Assembly (NCBI GenBank): GCA_023403375.1
Contig: JAEYEN010000046.1
Coordinates: 1 to 10,448, forward strand
DNA length: 10,448 nt
Reading direction: 5' to 3'
From: Bacillota bacterium
Lineage (GTDB): Bacteria; Bacillota; Clostridia; Christensenellales; Borkfalkiaceae
In this document: piece after piece, positions 7,834 to 10,448 of the stretch
Layout of the letters: each line of letters begins with the position of its first letter
Numbering within the stretch: the stretch's first letter is position 1
Position numbers and translations under genes: made by a program
Notes under the pieces: model-generated
Seen by the model: the letters and a program-made list of their open reading frames with translations, nothing else
Database searches by the model: none
What the model was told of the DNA's origin: nothing

Positions 7834-7847
7834 CGAACAAACGTTCG
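7834..7847. promoter_or_regulatory. LexA/SOS box
   Basis: CGAAC (7834-7838), AAAC, GTTCG (7843-7847) is a perfect CGAAC-N4-GTTCG palindrome, the pattern bound by LexA (DinR) in Gram-positive bacteria. It lies about 10 bases past the -10 box of the - strand promoter, over the predicted first transcribed bases. A bound repressor there would block transcription of the 814-residue gene. Confidence 0.7.
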
Positions 7848-7856
7848 GAATTTGGT

Positions 7857-7885
7857 ATTTTACAACGGAAGCGAAGTCTTGTCAA
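7857..7885 (-). promoter_or_regulatory. Consensus sigma-A promoter for the - strand 814-residue gene
   Basis: Read on the - strand, TTGACA (7885-7880) and TAAAAT (7862-7857) are 17 bases apart. Transcription should start near 7850, giving a leader of about 175 nt before the ATG at 7675. The leader holds AT-rich inverted repeats (CATATT/AATATG) and no convincing intrinsic terminator. Confidence 0.75.
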
Positions 7886-7908
7886 TTTGTTTATGACACC
7901 TATTTTTG

Positions 7909-7942
7909 ATTTTTGTACAAAATAATTTATTTTTGTTCATAA
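7909..7942 (+). repeat. Direct repeat upstream of the + strand promoter
   Basis: Two 14-base copies of ATTTTTGTwCAwAA, at 7909-7922 and 7929-7942, match at 12 of 14 positions. They start 20 bases apart, about two helical turns, and end 14 bases before the -35 box at 7957. The spacing suits a regulator bound on one face of the DNA, but no regulator is identified. Confidence 0.4.
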
Positions 7943-7956
7943 ATCGACATATAACA

Positions 7957-7986
7957 TTGACTTAACGAAAAAAATGCCATTATAAT
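7957..7986 (+). promoter_or_regulatory. Sigma-A promoter of the small helical protein gene
   Basis: TTGACT (7957-7962) and a perfect TATAAT (7981-7986) are separated by 18 bases. Transcription should begin near 7993, about 46 bases before the ATG at 8039. Confidence 0.75.
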
Positions 7987-8038
7987 AGGGGTAACTTGTA
8001 AAAAACGACATATTTTATTTTTGAACGGAGGAGCAATT

Positions 8039-8557
8039 ATGAACGTTTACTATGCAAAATCACTACTATACGCCTATTCTAATCTGGAAAAAGTTATGGA
8101 ACAGATAGACGAACTTGTGGAGAAAAGGGCGCTTTCCTCGATATCGGACGTGTCGCCGGCGATTTATCAATACGAAAAGATTTTATCGCTTACGGAACAG
8201 AAGGACGTGCTGATAGTTTTGAAGAAAAAAATGGACGACGTGCTTAAAAGGTTTTCGGTATCAGACCTTGATTATTTTGATTATAAGTATTTTAAGGTTA
8301 AGCCGAGAGAATATTTTATTAAATTTGATTTTACAAGCAGGGCATATTTCAGACGGCAGATTAAATTAGTCGCCAAGTTTTCAGAAAGAATGGAAAAAGC
8401 GGGAGTGGACGACGAATGGTTCAAAAACTATTGTTGCAGTACGGAATTTTTCAAAGAATTATTAAAGCGAGTTATAGAACACGAAAAACTTTTTAATAAA
8501 AATAAGTCGAAAAACAGCGGCGTTTCAAAAGTCAAGCCGCAAAAAAGCATAGCATAA
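8039..8557 (+). CDS. Small, mostly helical protein; possible sigma region 4/RinA-ArpU-like regulator
   Basis: The protein has 172 residues. The ATG at 8039 follows a strong GGAGGAG (8027-8033) by five bases. The first 70 or so residues predict two charged amphipathic helices (NLEKVMEQIDELVEKR and an EKILSL...KKKMDDVLKRF segment). A tight block follows, LDYFDYKYFKVKP..., then FTSRAYFRRQIKLVAKFSERM. This order (helical N-terminus, a D-Y-x-YF turn, then a serine-arginine-tyrosine helix rich in R and Q) resembles the sigma-70 region 4-like activators such as RinA and ArpU that switch on phage late genes. The resemblance is by eye and weak. The tail is Lys/Ser-rich and probably disordered. The gene has its own promoter and strong translation signals. 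The terminase gene 1.3 kb downstream on the same strand makes a phage link possible, but a chromosomal gene of unknown function is equally likely. Confidence 0.8.
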   Translation: MNVYYAKSLLYAYSNLEKVMEQIDELVEKRALSSISDVSPAIYQYEKILSLTEQKDVLIVLKKKMDDVLKRFSVSDLDYFDYKYFKVKPREYFIKFDFTSRAYFRRQIKLVAKFSERMEKAGVDDEWFKNYCCSTEFFKELLKRVIEHEKLFNKNKSKNSGVSKVKPQKSIA

Positions 8558-8675
8558 AATGGAATAAAAATAAGTTTTATAAAGAAAAAAATAAAGTTTA
8601 TAAAAAGATAAAGTCAGTTTACAAAAATAAGAATTCGGTCTTAAAAACCGTAATGGAATAGTTATTGAGAAAAAG

Positions 8676-8696
8676 AAAAAAGCCTGACAAACAGGC
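8676..8696 (-). terminator. Intrinsic terminator on the - strand
   Basis: GCCTG (8682-8686) and CAGGC (8692-8696) form a 5-bp stem with a five-base loop. On the - strand it is followed by six U (8681-8676) and then more U-rich sequence. It would end transcripts from the 9749-9006 gene, leaving a 3' tail of about 310 bases. On the + strand A-rich sequence follows, so it acts in one direction only. Confidence 0.65.
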
Positions 8697-8752
8697 GAAA
8701 AAAGCCGAAAACAGGCGGCAAAAACAGGAAAAGTTTATTTGTGGATAGTTTA

Positions 8753-8769
8753 GTCCGAACATGTCGGAC
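8753..8769. repeat. Perfect 6-bp palindrome GTCCGA-N5-TCGGAC
   Basis: GTCCGA (8753-8758) and TCGGAC (8764-8769) flank ACATG. No U-run follows on either strand, so it is not a terminator. An operator or recombination site is possible. It contains one CGAAC half-site but not the second half of a LexA box. Confidence 0.45.
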
Positions 8770-8841
8770 GGATTTAAGTGATTATTCGATTTTAAGTAAT
8801 TGTAATTTTATTCCGATTATTTTCTTTCGGGTAGTTATTTA

Positions 8842-8896
8842 TTTTTAATAATTTTTTAATTTGTTTTTAATAGTTTTTTAATTGATTATTGATTTT
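8842..8896. repeat. Helically phased T-tracts (predicted curved DNA)
   Basis: Runs of five or six T lie at 8842-8846, 8852-8857, 8864-8868, 8874-8879 and 8892-8896. The first four have centres 10 to 11.5 bases apart, close to one helical turn. The repeating unit is roughly TTTTTAATAR. Tracts spaced this way add up to a bend in the helix axis. Confidence 0.55.
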
Positions 8897-8922
8897 TATC
8901 CGTAAATAGTCGTTGACTTTTT

Positions 8923-8945
8923 AGGTTTATATACAGGTTTATATA
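8923..8945. repeat. Tandem direct repeat AGGTTTATATA
   Basis: Two perfect 11-base copies, 8923-8933 and 8935-8945, are separated by one C, giving a 12-base period. A third partial copy (AGGTTTATA, followed by C) starts at 8986, 16 bases before the end of the neighbouring - strand gene. The pattern resembles iterated protein-binding sites. Confidence 0.6.
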
Positions 8946-9005
8946 TTTTTTTCGTTAAATAATATCGTTCTTATGCGACTTGAATAGGTTTATACATATA
9001 TACGC

Positions 9006-9749
9006 TTATTCGTATTCGTTTTCGTCGTAATAAGCGGCGGCGTCTCGTTTCTTTTTGGGAAATTTTACGATGAACAGTGAAATCAGCCCCGCTAAGACAA
9101 GGCAAGAAATAATTACGATACGAAGGACCAAAAGATTGTCGCCGTCGGTTTTTTTGCCGTTATTATCGGGTTCGTTACCGTCGTCTACGTTTGCTTCCGT
9201 TGGAATAAACGTTAGTTCGTTAGGATGAAAAGCGAGCGTGAAAGGATACACGTCAGTTTCTTTAACGTAGCCTAATCTACCGTTATAAGAACAAAAATAC
9301 AATTTTTGTTCGTTTTGGGTAACCGAACCGAAATATTGCATTTCGCGTTCGGGGAAAACGTAACAGATAGTTCGGGAAAGGTTTTCGTCCGCATAAAAGA
9401 CGGCAGACCCCGAAGTTTTGATTTTTAAATCGGGGTAGGGCGCGGTAACGGATAAGCCGTCGTCGTATAAAAGCGACAGGTCGGTATATCCGTCTATAAA
9501 GGTCTGGTTGTCGTCAATAAAACATTCGATATGCGCGGTATTGCCGTCGCTGCCAAGCAGTCTGACGTAATAGGTATACGGCAAATCGAATAGATATTCC
9601 CGCATATTTTTATCGCTGTAAAAGGGCGTGTTTTCGGTTATTATTCTGAGATACCGCTCGTCGGCAAAAACGGGACGAATGATAGCGGGCGCGGTAAACA
9701 GAATAAACAAAAAACCGATTGCGATAATTATTGTAATCGTTTTTTTCAT
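9006..9749 (-). CDS. Exported, C-terminally anchored protein with SH3-like regions; function unknown
   Basis: The 247-residue protein starts at the ATG at 9749 after GGGGGA (9760-9755). It begins with a classical signal peptide (residues 1-29: Lys-Lys, a long Ile/Phe/Leu core, then VFA before Asp30). Residues about 31-100 and 105-170 look like two beta-barrel SH3-like units: RIITENTPFYSD, VRLLGSD, GYTDLSLLY, then SAVFYADENLS and GRLGYVKETDVYPF. Then come a Pro/Asn/Asp-rich linker, a membrane helix (about 205-225), a stop-transfer KFPKKKRD and a short acidic tail inside the cell. The layout recalls the 814-residue protein encoded 1.3 kb away on the same strand. A cell-envelope sensor or wall-binding role is plausible but not shown. 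The gene ends towards a terminator at 8696-8676. Confidence 0.8.
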   Translation of the reverse strand: MKKTITIIIAIGFLFILFTAPAIIRPVFADERYLRIITENTPFYSDKNMREYLFDLPYTYYVRLLGSDGNTAHIECFIDDNQTFIDGYTDLSLLYDDGLSVTAPYPDLKIKTSGSAVFYADENLSRTICYVFPEREMQYFGSVTQNEQKLYFCSYNGRLGYVKETDVYPFTLAFHPNELTFIPTEANVDDGNEPDNNGKKTDGDNLLVLRIVIISCLVLAGLISLFIVKFPKKKRDAAAYYDENEYE

Positions 9750-9753
9750 CTTT

Positions 9754-9780
9754 ATCCCCCATCAGGTAAAGGCAATTATA
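9754..9780 (-). promoter_or_regulatory. -10 box and ribosome binding site of the - strand exported protein gene
   Basis: On the - strand a perfect TATAAT lies at 9780-9775 and GGGGGAT at 9760-9754. The -35 position is only T-rich (TTTTCT at 17-base spacing), so the promoter is weak or assisted by an activator. Transcription would start about 20 bases before the ATG. Confidence 0.5.
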
Positions 9781-9840
9781 CATTAAAAAGAATATTAAGA
9801 AAAAGTAAAAAATATCTAAAAAAAGGTAAATTTGTAGAAT

Positions 9841-10448
9841 ATGCGGGAAGTTATCGAAAAAATCAGGCAAATAGAAGCGGAACAGAAAAAACGTTCGATA
9901 TTCGACACGCTTAAAAGATACAACAGCGGCGAAAAGGTCCACTTAAAGCAAATGGCTTTTCACAAATGCTTAAAAAAGAACAGGTGGGTATTCGGCGGCA
10001 ACCGTAGCGGCAAAACGGAATGCGGCGCGGTGGAAACGGTATATCTCGCCCGCGGCATTCACCCGTACAGGCAAAATAAGGACAAAGTTTTCGGCTGGGT
10101 GGTGTCTTTATCGCAACAGGTTCAGCGAGACGTTGCGCAGTCCAAGGTTTTATATTACTTAAATCCTGCCTGGATAGAAGACGTTACTATGCTTTCGGGT
10201 AAAAAGGACAGCTTAAAATACGGCGTTATCGACCAGATAAGAATAAAAAACGTTTTCGGCGGGACAAGCGTGATAGGCTTTAAGTCCTGCGACCAAGGCA
10301 GAGAAAAATTTCAGGGCAGTTCGCTCGATTTCGTGTGGTTCGACGAAGAACCGCCCGAAGATATTTACGACGAATGTCGTATGCGCGTTCTGGATAGAAG
10401 CGGCGAGATATTCGGCACGATGACGCCGCTTAAAGGACTGACCTTCAT
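9841..10448 (+). CDS. Phage terminase large subunit, N-terminal ATPase part (runs off the window)
   Basis: The frame is open from ATG 9841 to the window edge, giving 202 residues. Residues 52-59 are GGNRSGKT, a Walker A loop of the terminase type. Residues 163-170 are DFVWFDEE, a Walker B with the catalytic glutamate pair, followed by PPEDIYDECRMR. Residues about 188-196 (FGTMTPLKG) match the coupling motif. Such proteins drive phage DNA into empty capsids using ATP; the nuclease half would lie beyond the window. The start is the first ATG, with only a weak AAAGG upstream; ATG 9952 is a poorer alternative because it shortens the usual N-terminus. No small terminase or integrase is seen upstream. 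The divergent neighbour starts 91 bases away. Codon choice resembles the surrounding genes, which suggests long residence in this host lineage. Confidence 0.92.
   Translation, partial: MREVIEKIRQIEAEQKKRSIFDTLKRYNSGEKVHLKQMAFHKCLKKNRWVFGGNRSGKTECGAVETVYLARGIHPYRQNKDKVFGWVVSLSQQVQRDVAQSKVLYYLNPAWIEDVTMLSGKKDSLKYGVIDQIRIKNVFGGTSVIGFKSCDQGREKFQGSSLDFVWFDEEPPEDIYDECRMRVLDRSGEIFGTMTPLKGLTF

Larger units (their letters stand above)
8558..9005. other. Gene-free AT-rich stretch with several DNA structural signals
   Basis: No reading frame with a ribosome binding site and no tRNA is visible in these 448 bases. The first 80 bases are low-complexity A-rich sequence with repeated ATAAAGTTTATAAA-like words. 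The remainder holds a - strand terminator, a palindrome, phased T-tracts and a tandem AGGTTTATATA repeat, each listed separately. A TTGACT at 8913-8918 has no good partner -10 box. Confidence 0.6.

Noticed and set aside
7676..7885. N-terminal extension of the 814-residue protein back to a start at 7885
   Set aside because: It would begin inside the predicted -35 box and read through the LexA box; the residues look like translated non-coding sequence and sit before a good export signal.
8690..8727. AACAGGCG-like words repeated at about 20-base spacing, suggesting a small repeat array
   Set aside because: There are only two close copies plus one partial copy in low-complexity sequence, and the first is part of the - strand terminator; there are no CRISPR-like spacers.
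8740..8748. TGTGGATAG resembling a DnaA box
   Set aside because: It has one mismatch and there is no cluster of further boxes, so a replication origin is not supported.

Overview
The window looks like a chromosomal stretch from an uncultured member of the low-GC Gram-positive bacteria, most likely Clostridia. This rests on a T-box riboswitch, consensus sigma-A promoters, strong GGAGG ribosome binding sites, a clostridial-type PdaB-like polysaccharide deacetylase, a two-OB-fold SSB of a clostridial type, and a Gram-positive-type LexA box. I cannot place it more precisely. Base composition is moderate in genes and very AT-rich between them.

Left part (1-3225): the window opens inside a class III aminotransferase (acetylornithine aminotransferase-like). 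A consensus promoter follows, then a T-box leader of about 280 nt with its antiterminator and an alternative terminator. The leader sits directly in front of a 766-residue three-part protein: an XRE-type helix-turn-helix, a cupin, and a complete acyl-CoA synthetase (AMP-forming). A tRNA-sensing switch in front of an acyl-CoA ligase is the most interesting metabolic signal here. My preferred explanation, which is inference, is activation of an aryl- or branched-chain acid so that an amino acid can be made from it when its tRNA is uncharged. A terminator at 3196-3225 closes this unit.

Middle part (3226-7990): a membrane-anchored polysaccharide deacetylase and an SSB protein form a two-gene unit on the + strand. 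It faces an 814-residue secreted or membrane-anchored protein on the - strand, with a shared bidirectional terminator between them. The 814-residue gene has a consensus promoter, and a perfect CGAAC-N4-GTTCG palindrome (LexA/SOS box) lies immediately downstream of its -10 box. About 175 nt of leader precede its start codon.

Right part (7950-10448): a small helical protein, possibly a sigma region 4/RinA-ArpU-like regulator, is expressed from its own promoter. About 450 bases without a gene follow. They hold a - strand terminator, a palindrome, helically phased T-tracts (predicted curved DNA) and a repeated AGGTTTATATA motif. Next is a second exported, C-terminally anchored protein on the - strand. 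Divergent from it, running off the end of the window, is a phage-type terminase large subunit with intact Walker A and B motifs. The right edge is therefore probably the start of a prophage or phage-derived packaging module.
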